A DNA stretch of 64,000 bases, taken from Amycolatopsis sp. CA-128772 (lineage in GTDB: Bacteria > Actinomycetota > Actinomycetes > Mycobacteriales > Pseudonocardiaceae). The stretch lies in assembly GCF_002904295.1 (NCBI RefSeq), contig NZ_PPHG01000073.1:62001-126000 (forward strand), read 5' to 3'. Below the pieces are notes generated by a model. The model made no database searches and was not told the origin of the DNA. It saw only the letters and a list, made by a program, of their open reading frames with translations. Numbering within the stretch: position 1 is the first letter of the stretch; each line of letters starts with the position of its first letter. Shown piece by piece: positions 34,913 to 42,001 of the stretch. Made by a program: the position numbers and the translations under genes.

Positions 34913-35856
34913 CGCGGCTCTCCGATCCTCTCTGCGGCCCGCAGGCGCACCGAAGCGGCCCGGGGGTTTCGTTCGATTTCCGCTTCGCCGGCCTTTTCGG
35001 CGCCGCGCGTCAGGAGCTTCAGCTCCGGTCCGTGGCCCGGCAGTTCCACCGGGAGCCCCTCCGGGGTGCGGGACTTCGCGAGTTCGGCCAGCGCCTGCTT
35101 GACCAGCCGGTCTTCCAGCGACTGGTAGGACTCGACGACGATCCGGCCGTGCACCGCGAGCGCGCCCAGCGCGGCGGGCATGGCCCGCCGGAGCACTTCG
35201 AGTTCGCCGTTGACCTCGATCCGCAGCGCCTGGAACGTGCGCTTGGCCGGGTGCCCGCCGGTCCGCCGGGTCGCCGCCGGGACGGCGTCGTAGAGCAGCT
35301 CGACCAGGCGCCCGCTGGTGGTGAACGGCTCCTTCTCGCGCGCCGCGACGACCGCCTTGACGATCCGCTGCGCGAAGCGTTCTTCGCCGTATTCACGCAG
35401 GATGCGGACGAGCTCGCCGGGCGCGTAGGTGTTGAGGACGTCGGCGGCGGTGAACCCGGTCGTCGGGTCCATCCGCATGTCCAGCGGGGAGTCCTTGGCG
35501 TAGGCGAACCCGCGTTCGGCGCGGTCCAGCTGCATCGACGAGACGCCGAGGTCGAACAGGATGCCGTCGGCCTTGGCGATCTTCAGCCCTTCGAGGGCGT
35601 CCGGGAGCCCGTCGTAGACCGTGTGCACGAAGTCGACGCGGTCGCCGTGGCGGGCCAGGCGTTCTGCCGACTTCTCGAGCGCGGCGGGGTCGCGGTCCAG
35701 CGCGACGAGCCGAAGCCGCGGGAACGCCTCGAGGAGGGCATCGGAATGCCCGCCGAGGCCGACGGTCGCGTCCACGAGGACGCCGTCGCGGTCGGTGAAC
35801 ACGGGAGTGAACAGCTCGACGATCCGGTCGAGCAGCACCGGGACGTGCTCGGTCAT
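34909..35856 (-). CDS. rsmH: 16S rRNA (cytosine-1402-N4) methyltransferase RsmH (MraW)
   Basis: SAM-dependent methyltransferase that modifies C1402 in the ribosomal P site. N-terminal EHVPVLLDRIVELF, the SAM motif VDATVGLGGHSDALLEAFP and the conserved FDLGVSSMQLDRAERGFAY are present. 315 residues. The 214-bp leader between mraZ and this gene holds a structured element (see 35880-36060). Confidence 0.96.
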   Translation of the reverse strand: MTEHVPVLLDRIVELFTPVFTDRDGVLVDATVGLGGHSDALLEAFPRLRLVALDRDPAALEKSAERLARHGDRVDFVHTVYDGLPDALEGLKIAKADGILFDLGVSSMQLDRAERGFAYAKDSPLDMRMDPTTGFTAADVLNTYAPGELVRILREYGEERFAQRIVKAVVAAREKEPFTTSGRLVELLYDAVPAATRRTGGHPAKRTFQALRIEVNGELEVLRRAMPAALGALAVHGRIVVESYQSLEDRLVKQALAELAKSRTPEGLPVELPGHGPELKLLTRGAEKAGEAEIERNPRAASVRLRAAERIGEPR

Positions 35857-35879
35857 CGTTCCCTCCCCCTTTCTCGCCT

Positions 35880-36060
35880 GGGCGGCCCGGGGGAAATATG
35901 GCGGATGCCGTCAGGTCCCTGTCCGCCCGCTGCTGACCTGGTACCGGGGAAGGTGCACCAGGGCCATTGAGCGGACAGAGGCCTCACGGCATCCGGGTGG
36001 GCTTCCCCTCTTCGCGCGGGCGGCGAACCTCTTCGTCCCCCGACGACGAAGGTGCACCGC
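35880..36060 (-). ncRNA. Candidate mraW-type cis-regulatory RNA
   Basis: The gap between mraZ and rsmH contains a large imperfect inverted repeat: 35903-35926 pairs with 35971-35994 (20 of 24 positions) around a 44-nt inner region with its own short stems. Rfam describes an actinobacterial mraW RNA motif just upstream of mraW/rsmH; position and size fit, but the primary consensus was not checked. Confidence 0.5.
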
Positions 36061-36070
36061 GACCGCACGC

Positions 36071-36502
36071 CTAGAAGACGCCCGGCAGTACTTCCTCTCG
36101 AGCCTTCGCGTAGCTGTCTTCGTGCTCCTCCAGGTACGCCTGCCACGCTTGGGCGTCCCAGATCTCCAGCCTGGTGATCGCCCCGATCACCACGCACTCC
36201 TTGCTGAGCCCCGCGTAGCGGCGGAGCTCGGGCACGATGGTGATGCGCCCCTGGCCGTCCGGACGTTGCTCGTCCGTGCCGGCGAACAGGTAGCGCTGGT
36301 AGGCCCGGACCGCCTCGTTCGTGAACGGGGCGTCGGCGACCTTGCGCGCCATCTGTTCGAATTCGGCGCGAGGGAAGACGAAGAGGCAGTGGTCCTGCCC
36401 CTTGGTGACCATCAGCCCACCCGCCAAGGCGTCACGGAACTTCGCGGGCAGCGCGAGCCGCCCTTTGTCGTCCAGCTTCGGGGTGTGGGTGCCGAGGAAC
36501 AC
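36071..36502 (-). CDS. mraZ: Transcriptional regulator MraZ
   Basis: 143-residue dodecamer-forming AbrB-like DNA-binding protein that regulates the dcw operon. Two SpoVT/AbrB-type repeats are seen: FLGTHTPKLDDKGRLALPAK near the start and DGQGRITIVPELRRYAGL in the second half. GTG 36502 is used, with GGGAGG upstream and the conserved FLGTHTPKLD directly after. Its operator of GTGGNG boxes lies at 36568-36603 on its own promoter. Confidence 0.95.
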   Translation of the reverse strand: MFLGTHTPKLDDKGRLALPAKFRDALAGGLMVTKGQDHCLFVFPRAEFEQMARKVADAPFTNEAVRAYQRYLFAGTDEQRPDGQGRITIVPELRRYAGLSKECVVIGAITRLEIWDAQAWQAYLEEHEDSYAKAREEVLPGVF

Positions 36503-36567
36503 GGCCTCCACCTCCCTACCGTCCACGGTGGCGAACCACCCCGGACGGCCACGGGGCTTCCCTTCCG

Positions 36568-36603
36568 CCCCACTGGGCACCACCGTACCCCACTTTTCAC
36601 CAC
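36568..36603 (-). promoter_or_regulatory. MraZ operator: four GTGGNG boxes at 10-bp period
   Basis: Minus strand: GTGGTG (36603-36598), GTGGGG (36593-36588), GTGGTG (36583-36578), GTGGGG (36573-36568), each start exactly 10 bp from the next. MraZ boxes in other bacteria are direct repeats of this kind at 10-bp spacing, contacted by adjacent subunits of the ring. Confidence 0.8.
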
Positions 36604-36609
36604 AGTCAA
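36582..36609 (-). promoter_or_regulatory. mraZ promoter
   Basis: Minus strand TTGACT (36609-36604), 16-nt spacer, TACGGT (36587-36582). The first two MraZ boxes fill the spacer, and the third overlaps the -10, so MraZ binding should block RNA polymerase. Predicted 5' leader about 70 nt. Confidence 0.65.
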
Positions 36610-36664
36610 CGCGACAAACGCGCGGACCACTCCGTCGAGTGTTCCGTTTGCGCAGGTCAGCAGG

Positions 36665-36872
36665 GTGGGCCCTGGTGGGGGGTGTGGTGGGGGACGGTGG
36701 CCAAGATCCCCCTCGCCGGGGGCCGGAGCAACCTCAGCTGTTCCCCATGCGTCCGCATAACGGCCGCGAAAGAACCCTCCACCCCCCGGCGGACCCCCGT
36801 GGGGGGCAAGGTGGGGAATCCGGGTGGGCCCAGTGGGGGCAAGGTGGGGAACCGCGGTGGGGCTCAGTGGGG
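36665..36872 (+). repeat. GTGGGG box clusters in inverted orientation upstream of mraZ
   Basis: Plus strand GTGG(G/G) boxes at 36665, 36675, 36687, 36697 and again at 36799, 36811, 36824, 36833, 36844, 36857, 36867, mostly 9-13 bp apart. The second cluster includes two near-copies of a GGGGGCAAGGTGGGGAA segment about 33 bp apart. They could be extra MraZ sites in the opposite direction, or simply G-quadruplex-prone DNA. No gene is supported here. Confidence 0.5.
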
Positions 36873-36880
36873 ACCCCCGC

Positions 36881-37034
36881 GTGACGGAACCCGGATCTCA
36901 CGTGTTCCGGACCGTAACTCGCGTGATTGGAGCCGGAACTCGCGAGTTACGGCTCCAATCACGCGAGTTACGGCTTCAATCACGCGGGTTACGTCCCTGA
37001 TCACGCCAGTTGCGGCCCGGATCACGCCCGGCGG
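36881..37034. repeat. 21-bp-period repeat array, locus 2
   Basis: Units start at 36881, 36902, 36923 (GTGATTGGAGCCGGAACT type), then flip at 36944 and continue at 36965, 36986, 37007 (GAGTTACGGCTCCAATCA type), all exactly 21 bp. The flip gives a 40-nt palindrome with a single mismatched pair (about 36924-36963). The array ends 7 bp from the stop codon of the EspG-like gene (37035). Confidence 0.85.
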
Positions 37035-37766
37035 TCAGTCCTCGGGGGTGAGGAGGGCGGCGATGCGGGTGGTGAGGCGGGGGCTGTCGACCGGGGTGAC
37101 CGTGACCCACTCCTGGCCGCCGCGGCCCGGGGTCTTCGTCGCGCAGTAGGCGCCGACGTCGGTGTCGAACCACGTCAACCCGCCGACCCGTGCCACCCGC
37201 CCGGACGCCGACCGGCGGCTGACGCTGAACTGCCCCGCCGCGTACACCGGCCGGGCCTGGATGGCCAGCACCTCCTCGAGCTGGGCCGACGCCGCCCCCG
37301 ACACCGCGTCCTCGACGCCCGAGAGCGTCGACGCCGGCAGGCTGATGCCATAGCCCGGGCCGGCCGCGAGCTCGGGCAGGACGTCGACGATCGCCGTGCA
37401 GAGCTCGGCTTCGCGGATCGAGTCCAGGGCGATCGTCTGCTCCGGCTGAGTGGCCAGCACGCCGCGGCGGCCGCGGACCGCTGTCACCGCGCGGAACGGC
37501 GCCGACGCCGTCATGTCGGCCAGCGCCTCGCACGCGACGAACACGTCCGCCGCCGCCAGCAGCTCCAGGCGCGCGGCCAGGGCCGGCTCCAGCCGGGAGC
37601 CGTCGTGCAGGCCGCGGCCGGCGAGGTTGTCGTAGACCGCCTGGCGCACTTCGGCGCGTTTCGCGTCGGTGCCGCCGACGCTGCGGACGGTCAGCGGTTC
37701 CGGCGGGCGGTCGTGGCCGAGGTCGGTCCAGAGGATGTCGAACGCCGACGCCGAAAGCCGGATCAA
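37035..37766 (-). CDS. ESX secretion-associated EspG-family protein
   Basis: 243-residue protein resembling EspG chaperones, which bind PE/PPE pairs in the cytosol and deliver them to type VII secretion. Recognisable are the N-terminal LSASAFDILWTDLG and the C-terminal GGLTWFDTDVGAYCATKTPG. Last gene of a four-gene minus-strand unit with a PPE-like gene (ATGA overlap), a DUF3558 lipoprotein and a short acidic protein. No ESX core component (EccC, EccD) is nearby. Confidence 0.85.
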   Translation of the reverse strand: MIRLSASAFDILWTDLGHDRPPEPLTVRSVGGTDAKRAEVRQAVYDNLAGRGLHDGSRLEPALAARLELLAAADVFVACEALADMTASAPFRAVTAVRGRRGVLATQPEQTIALDSIREAELCTAIVDVLPELAAGPGYGISLPASTLSGVEDAVSGAASAQLEEVLAIQARPVYAAGQFSVSRRSASGRVARVGGLTWFDTDVGAYCATKTPGRGGQEWVTVTPVDSPRLTTRIAALLTPED

Positions 37767-38320
37767 GCCCGCCCCAGCGACGGCGGGGCGGGGAACGCCT
37801 CCGCGGGGACGTGGCCGCGCAAGGCCGCGTCACGCGTGCGCAGGACGTCGATCGCCTTCTGCCGCGCGGCTTCCGCCTCGGCCCGGCGGGCCGCCATCTC
37901 GCCGGCGAGCCCGGCCAGCACCAGCACGTTCCCGGAGGACGCGGCGTCGCGGATCATCGACGCCGGGTCGTACGTCACCGGCGGCGGCATGTCGGCGCGG
38001 GCCCGCGCGGCCACCTCCGCCTGCGCGTCGACGGACCGGCCGACCGAAGCCGAGACAGCGGCCGAGTGCGACAGCCACCGCGCGGCCCGGCCGAGCGCGG
38101 CGCGCGCCGCGTCCCCCGCTTCGCCCCGCCAGTGCTCGTCCGAGGAGGCGACCAGCGCGGCGACGTCGGCGGTGGACTCCTGCAGCCGTTCCGCGAGCCC
38201 GCTCCAGCGCGCGCCCGCCTCGCCGGCGGCGACCGGGTCGTTGCCGCGCTCGACCTCCGCGGCCATCGCCTCGTGGCTGTAGGCCTCGTACCGCGCGGTG
38301 GGCACGGGGGGTTCGGGCAC
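37763..38320 (-). CDS. PPE-like / WXG-type putative secreted protein
   Basis: 185-residue, helix-rich, Ala-rich protein with EHWRGEAGDAARAALGRAAR, the W-x-G turn common to WXG100 and PPE-like helical hairpins, flanked by long helices. The start is the GTG at 38320 with CAGGAGG upstream. In front of an EspG-like gene it is a likely EspG client and type VII substrate (inference). It lacks the PE partner usual in mycobacteria. Confidence 0.7.
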   Translation of the reverse strand: MPEPPVPTARYEAYSHEAMAAEVERGNDPVAAGEAGARWSGLAERLQESTADVAALVASSDEHWRGEAGDAARAALGRAARWLSHSAAVSASVGRSVDAQAEVAARARADMPPPVTYDPASMIRDAASSGNVLVLAGLAGEMAARRAEAEAARQKAIDVLRTRDAALRGHVPAEAFPAPPSLGRA

Positions 38321-38334
38321 GGCGCACCTCCTGG

Positions 38335-38922
38335 TCAGGGCAGCTTGGGTTCGACCAGCCCGGCCACCGTGCCCGCGCGCCGGCACGCGAGCGGGGTGTC
38401 CGAGAAGGCGGTGTTGCTGACGTCGATCTGCACGCTGGCCCCGTCGCCGACGCCGAGCAGGACCGCACAGGTCCCGTCCGCGGCCTTCTTGTCGGCGACC
38501 TTCAGGCCCGGGTGGCGGCCGACGGTGGTCTTCGTGGCGTTCTTCTTGGCGACGTCGAGCTCGGCCAGGCCGTGGTGTTCGTCGAAGGTGACGGTGACGC
38601 CGAAGGTGCCGGGCACGGTCCAGTCGCAGGCCCGCGCCCCGGCGATGTCCTTGGGCTTGCCCAGCTCGGTGACGCCGGCGGCCGAGCGGTCCTGCGGCGA
38701 GAGCAGGGTGCAGGGATCGAGCGCGCCGAGCGCGGTGGGCGAGGCGGACGGCGGGGGCACCGCGGGGGCGCTCGCCTGCGCGGAGGCGTGCCCCACGGCG
38801 GCGGGTGGCGCGCTCGCCTGCCCGCACGCCGTCAGTAAGAGAAGGAGAGGAGCAAGGAGGAACCCGCGCGGCACCCGACGGCCCCGCGCACCCGTCCCGT
38901 CCCCCCGCAGCCGCTCACCCAC
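38335..38922 (-). CDS. DUF3558-family lipoprotein
   Basis: 195-residue secreted lipoprotein: signal peptide FLLAPLLLLLTAC with lipobox LTAC, a Pro/Ala/Ser linker, then the DUF3558 domain (LDPCTLLSPQDRSAAGV, ARACDWTVPGTFGVTVTF, CAVLLGVGDGASVQIDV). Function unknown. Start uncertain: GTG 38922 is used; GTG 38874 would leave a shorter n-region. Such lipoproteins are abundant in Pseudonocardiaceae and often sit beside EspG/PPE genes. Confidence 0.85.
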   Translation of the reverse strand: MGERLRGDGTGARGRRVPRGFLLAPLLLLLTACGQASAPPAAVGHASAQASAPAVPPPSASPTALGALDPCTLLSPQDRSAAGVTELGKPKDIAGARACDWTVPGTFGVTVTFDEHHGLAELDVAKKNATKTTVGRHPGLKVADKKAADGTCAVLLGVGDGASVQIDVSNTAFSDTPLACRRAGTVAGLVEPKLP

Positions 38923-39265
38923 CGGTGCAGTCCACACCTTCCGCGGCCTGCTCGTCGGCGTGCTGGTACTTCGCCAGCGCCTCGCCGATCCGGTGCTTCA
39001 GCGTCTCCAGCTCCTTGCCGAACGCCGTCAGCTGCTGCACCGCCGAGCCCTGGCCGCCGATCCCGTACTCGGCCATGAACTCGCCGATCTCGCCCGCGTA
39101 CCCGCCGCCGAGCGGCACCGTCCGGCCGAGCACCTTGGCTTCGCGGACCATCTCCCCCACGACGTCCTGCAGCTGGCCCAGCTTCGCGTAGGCGTCCGTG
39201 GCCAGCTCGGGCGCGACCGCGAAGCCGCGCACGTCGAAGGGCGGCTGCGTTCGCACCTCGCTCAT
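38915..39265 (-). CDS. Small conserved protein of the EspG/PPE cassette
   Basis: 116 residues, helical, without signal peptide or membrane helix (FAVAPELATDAYAKLGQLQD, VVGEMVREAKVLG, LTAFGKELETLKHRIGEALA). Size and helical hairpin resemble ESX-type small substrates, but no WxG turn is visible. First gene of the cassette; overlaps the lipoprotein gene. Function unknown. Confidence 0.7.
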   Translation of the reverse strand: MSEVRTQPPFDVRGFAVAPELATDAYAKLGQLQDVVGEMVREAKVLGRTVPLGGGYAGEIGEFMAEYGIGGQGSAVQQLTAFGKELETLKHRIGEALAKYQHADEQAAEGVDCTGG

Positions 39266-39559
39266 AAGCGGTTACGCCTCTCCGTAGCCGGGCGACCTCG
39301 AACCGCAGCATACGACAGAGCAGGGTGTCAGCGGGAGCACCCAGAATCGGGTGAAAGCGCACCCGTTCGGGGTATCGTCCCTGCTTGCGCAGTGTCATCA
39401 CCCGCGGTGCCGGAGGTGCTCGCGGGGTTCCGCCCCCCGGTTCGCCCGGGTTTGACACACTGGGTGGAAGGCTGGTCGCTGCGCGCGGACAGCAGCGAGG
39501 GGGCCGTTCGGCCCGGCGGTGCGCACAACGCGCGCGGCCATGCGCCACCAGGAGGTCGA
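39266..39559. promoter_or_regulatory. Divergent promoter region between the ESX-like cassette and moxR
   Basis: A CGGGTG-6-CACCCG inverted repeat (39348-39365) and TATCGT (about 39373-39378) lie near the middle. A good -35 TTGACA (about 39452-39457) has only weak -10 candidates. Nothing else is supported in these 294 bp. Confidence 0.35.
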
Positions 39560-40627
39560 GTGACGTCGAGAATCCAGTCTGCCGCGCCCGGATCGGGCGA
39601 GCAGGCATCCGGGCGGCCGCCTTATCCGGCGGAGCCCTCGGGCAACGGCCGGACCCACGGCCGCCCCGGCAGAGTGCCGCTGGACGAACTGCACGAGACC
39701 GCGCGCCGGATCGCCGCCAACGTGGAGCGGGTGCTGGTCGGCAAACCCGACGTCATCCGGATCGCCCTCGTCACCCTGCTCGCCGAAGGTCACCTGCTGG
39801 TCGAAGACGTGCCCGGCGTCGGCAAGACGTCGCTGGCCAAGGCCCTCGCCCGGTCGATCGACTGCACGGTCAGCCGCATCCAGTTCACCCCCGACCTGCT
39901 GCCGAGCGACGTCACCGGCGTCTCCATCTACAACCGCCAGTCCGGCGAGTTCGACTTCCGCCCCGGCCCGGTGTTCGCGAACATCGTGGTGGGCGACGAG
40001 ATCAACCGCGCGTCGCCGAAGACGCAGTCGGCGCTGCTGGAGTGCATGGAAGAGCACCAGGTCACCGTCGACACCACGACCTACCGGCTCGAAGAGCCGT
40101 TCATGGTGATCGCCACGCAGAACCCGATCGAGATGGAAGGCACCTACGCGCTGCCCGAAGCCCAGCGCGACCGCTTCACCGCGCGGGTCTCCATCGGCTA
40201 CCCCGACCAGCAGGCCGAGCTGGCCATGGTCGACGAGCACGCCGGCCACAACCCGATCGAGGACCTGCAGCCGGTGTCCGACGGCGAGACCGTGCACCGG
40301 CTGATCGAGACGGTCCGCGGCGTGCACATGGCCCCCGAGGTCCGCCGGTACGCCGTCGACGTCGTCGCGGCCACCCGGGGAGTCCCGGAGATCCGGCTCG
40401 GGGCGTCGCCGCGGGCCACGCTGCACCTCGTCCGCGCGGCGCGGGCGCAGGCGGCGCTGTCGGGCCGCGACTACGTCGTGCCCGACGACCTGCACACGGT
40501 GGCGGTCCCGGTACTGGCGCACCGCCTGATGCTGACCACCGAGGCCCACGCGGCGCGGCGGTCGGCGACCGACGTCGTGCGCGCGGTGCTGCACCGGGTG
40601 CCGGTGCCGCAGGGTTCCCGGCCCTAG
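39560..40627 (+). CDS. MoxR-family AAA+ ATPase
   Basis: 355-residue AAA+ chaperone. Walker A DVPGVGKTSLAKAL, Walker B VVGDEINRASPKTQ, sensor ATQNPIEMEGTYALPEAQRD. MoxR proteins usually act with a DUF58/VWA partner on metalloprotein or cell-surface maturation; the partner gene follows directly. GTG 39560 has AGGAGG upstream. The moxR-DUF58-transglutaminase trio is common beside the dcw cluster of actinobacteria. Confidence 0.93.
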   Translation: MTSRIQSAAPGSGEQASGRPPYPAEPSGNGRTHGRPGRVPLDELHETARRIAANVERVLVGKPDVIRIALVTLLAEGHLLVEDVPGVGKTSLAKALARSIDCTVSRIQFTPDLLPSDVTGVSIYNRQSGEFDFRPGPVFANIVVGDEINRASPKTQSALLECMEEHQVTVDTTTYRLEEPFMVIATQNPIEMEGTYALPEAQRDRFTARVSIGYPDQQAELAMVDEHAGHNPIEDLQPVSDGETVHRLIETVRGVHMAPEVRRYAVDVVAATRGVPEIRLGASPRATLHLVRAARAQAALSGRDYVVPDDLHTVAVPVLAHRLMLTTEAHAARRSATDVVRAVLHRVPVPQGSRP

Positions 40628-40652
40628 TACTGCCGAAAGGGAAGAGAACGGC

Positions 40653-41927
40653 ATGCTGCGTGCCCTGTCCGGCCTGACCACCCGCGGCCGCTGCCTCCTG
40701 GCCGCGGGGATCGCCGCCGCGGTGTGCTCGTTCGTGCTCAACGAACGCGACCTGCTGCGGGTGGCGGTGTTCGTGGTGGCCCTGCCGCTGCTCGTCGCGG
40801 TGTTCATCTCGGCGACGCGGCTGCGCATCGGCGCCACCCGGGCGCTGCGCCCCGAGCGGGTGGCGGTCGGCGGCCACGGCGAGGTGCAGCTGGAGCTGTG
40901 GCGCAGCGGCCGGCTGCCGGCCGGCGAAATCCTGCTCGAAGACGGCGTGCCGTACGCGCTGGGGTCGCGCCCGCGGTTCGTCGTCGAACGCCTCCCGCAC
41001 GACCGCCGGGTCGCGCTGCGCTACCCGCTGCAGCCGGTGCTGCGCGGAATCCAGCAGGTGGGGCCGCTGCGCGCGACCATCACGGACCCGTTCGGGCTGT
41101 GCGAGTTCGAGCGCGAGCTGATCGGGCATTCGCGGCTGGTCGTGGTGCCCCGCGTGGTGTCGCTGTGGGGCCTGCCGAGCGGCGCGGGCATCGGCGTCGG
41201 CGACGACGGCACAGTCCGGCTGCACGCCGGGCAGGGCGAGGCCGACGTGATCGTCCGCCAGTACCGCCAGGGCGACGACCTGCGGAAGGTGCACTGGCGC
41301 TCGACGGCCCGCCGCGACGAGATCATGGTCCGCGTCGAGGAACGCCCGTGGCGCGGCGGCACGACGGTCCTGCTCGACCACCGCGCGGCCGCCCACCACG
41401 GCGCCGGCCCGGCGGCGAGCCTGGAGTGGGCGGTGTCGTTCGCGGCGTCGGCGGCCCTGCACCTGCGCCGGTCGGGACACCGGGTCCGCCTGGTGAGCGA
41501 GCACGGCGCCACCCTGGCCGACACCCCGGGCGACGGCGGCGACCACTACGACCACGTGGTCCTCGACGCGCTGGCGGCCCTGCAGCCGGCCCACCAGCGC
41601 GACATCACGCTGGCCGGCGACCCGGCGGAGGGCCAGGAGCTGATCGCGGTGCTGGGCACGGTGAGCACGGAGGCGGTCCACGAGCTGACCCAGTTCCGCC
41701 CGCGCGGCATCCGCAGCCTGGCGGTTCTGCTGGACACTCCGACGTGGTCGGCGGGGGTGACGGCCCCGGAGCAACGAGCGGCGGCGACGGAGGATTCGGC
41801 CGCCCTGCTGCGCGCGGCGGGCTGGGGCGTGGTGATCGCCGGCCCGGGCTCACCGATGCCCCAGGTGTGGGCGGACCTGTGCCGCAGCGGCGCCCGGCGC
41901 GGCACGCTGATCGGAGGCCCGCGATGA
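40653..41927 (+). CDS. DUF58 domain membrane protein
   Basis: 424 residues: two N-terminal membrane helices (about 13-53), a beta-rich segment, then the DUF58 core with VRQYRQGDDLRKVHWRSTAR, and a VWA-like C-terminal part. Expected partner of the preceding MoxR ATPase. 25 bp after moxR. Its stop overlaps the ATG of the short ORF at 41924. Confidence 0.9.
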   Translation: MLRALSGLTTRGRCLLAAGIAAAVCSFVLNERDLLRVAVFVVALPLLVAVFISATRLRIGATRALRPERVAVGGHGEVQLELWRSGRLPAGEILLEDGVPYALGSRPRFVVERLPHDRRVALRYPLQPVLRGIQQVGPLRATITDPFGLCEFERELIGHSRLVVVPRVVSLWGLPSGAGIGVGDDGTVRLHAGQGEADVIVRQYRQGDDLRKVHWRSTARRDEIMVRVEERPWRGGTTVLLDHRAAAHHGAGPAASLEWAVSFAASAALHLRRSGHRVRLVSEHGATLADTPGDGGDHYDHVVLDALAALQPAHQRDITLAGDPAEGQELIAVLGTVSTEAVHELTQFRPRGIRSLAVLLDTPTWSAGVTAPEQRAAATEDSAALLRAAGWGVVIAGPGSPMPQVWADLCRSGARRGTLIGGPR

Positions 41928-42001
41928 GGACGACAGCGCCACCACGGGCCGGCCGCGTTTCCCCTTCCTGCCACTGCGTCCTGATCGGGGACCCGCGATG
42001 A
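41924..42001 (+). CDS. 25-codon ORF bridging DUF58 and transglutaminase genes
   Basis: Starts with ATGA overlapping the DUF58 stop and ends with a TGA overlapping the transglutaminase ATG. The first codons (MRTTAPPRAGR) mirror the transglutaminase start (MSTAAPPRPTDR), and CTGATCGG(A/G)G(G/A)CCCGCGATGAG occurs before both, so it looks like a small tandem duplication of the gene start. It may work as a translation-coupling bridge; no protein function is proposed. Confidence 0.4.
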   Translation: MRTTAPPRAGRVSPSCHCVLIGDPR

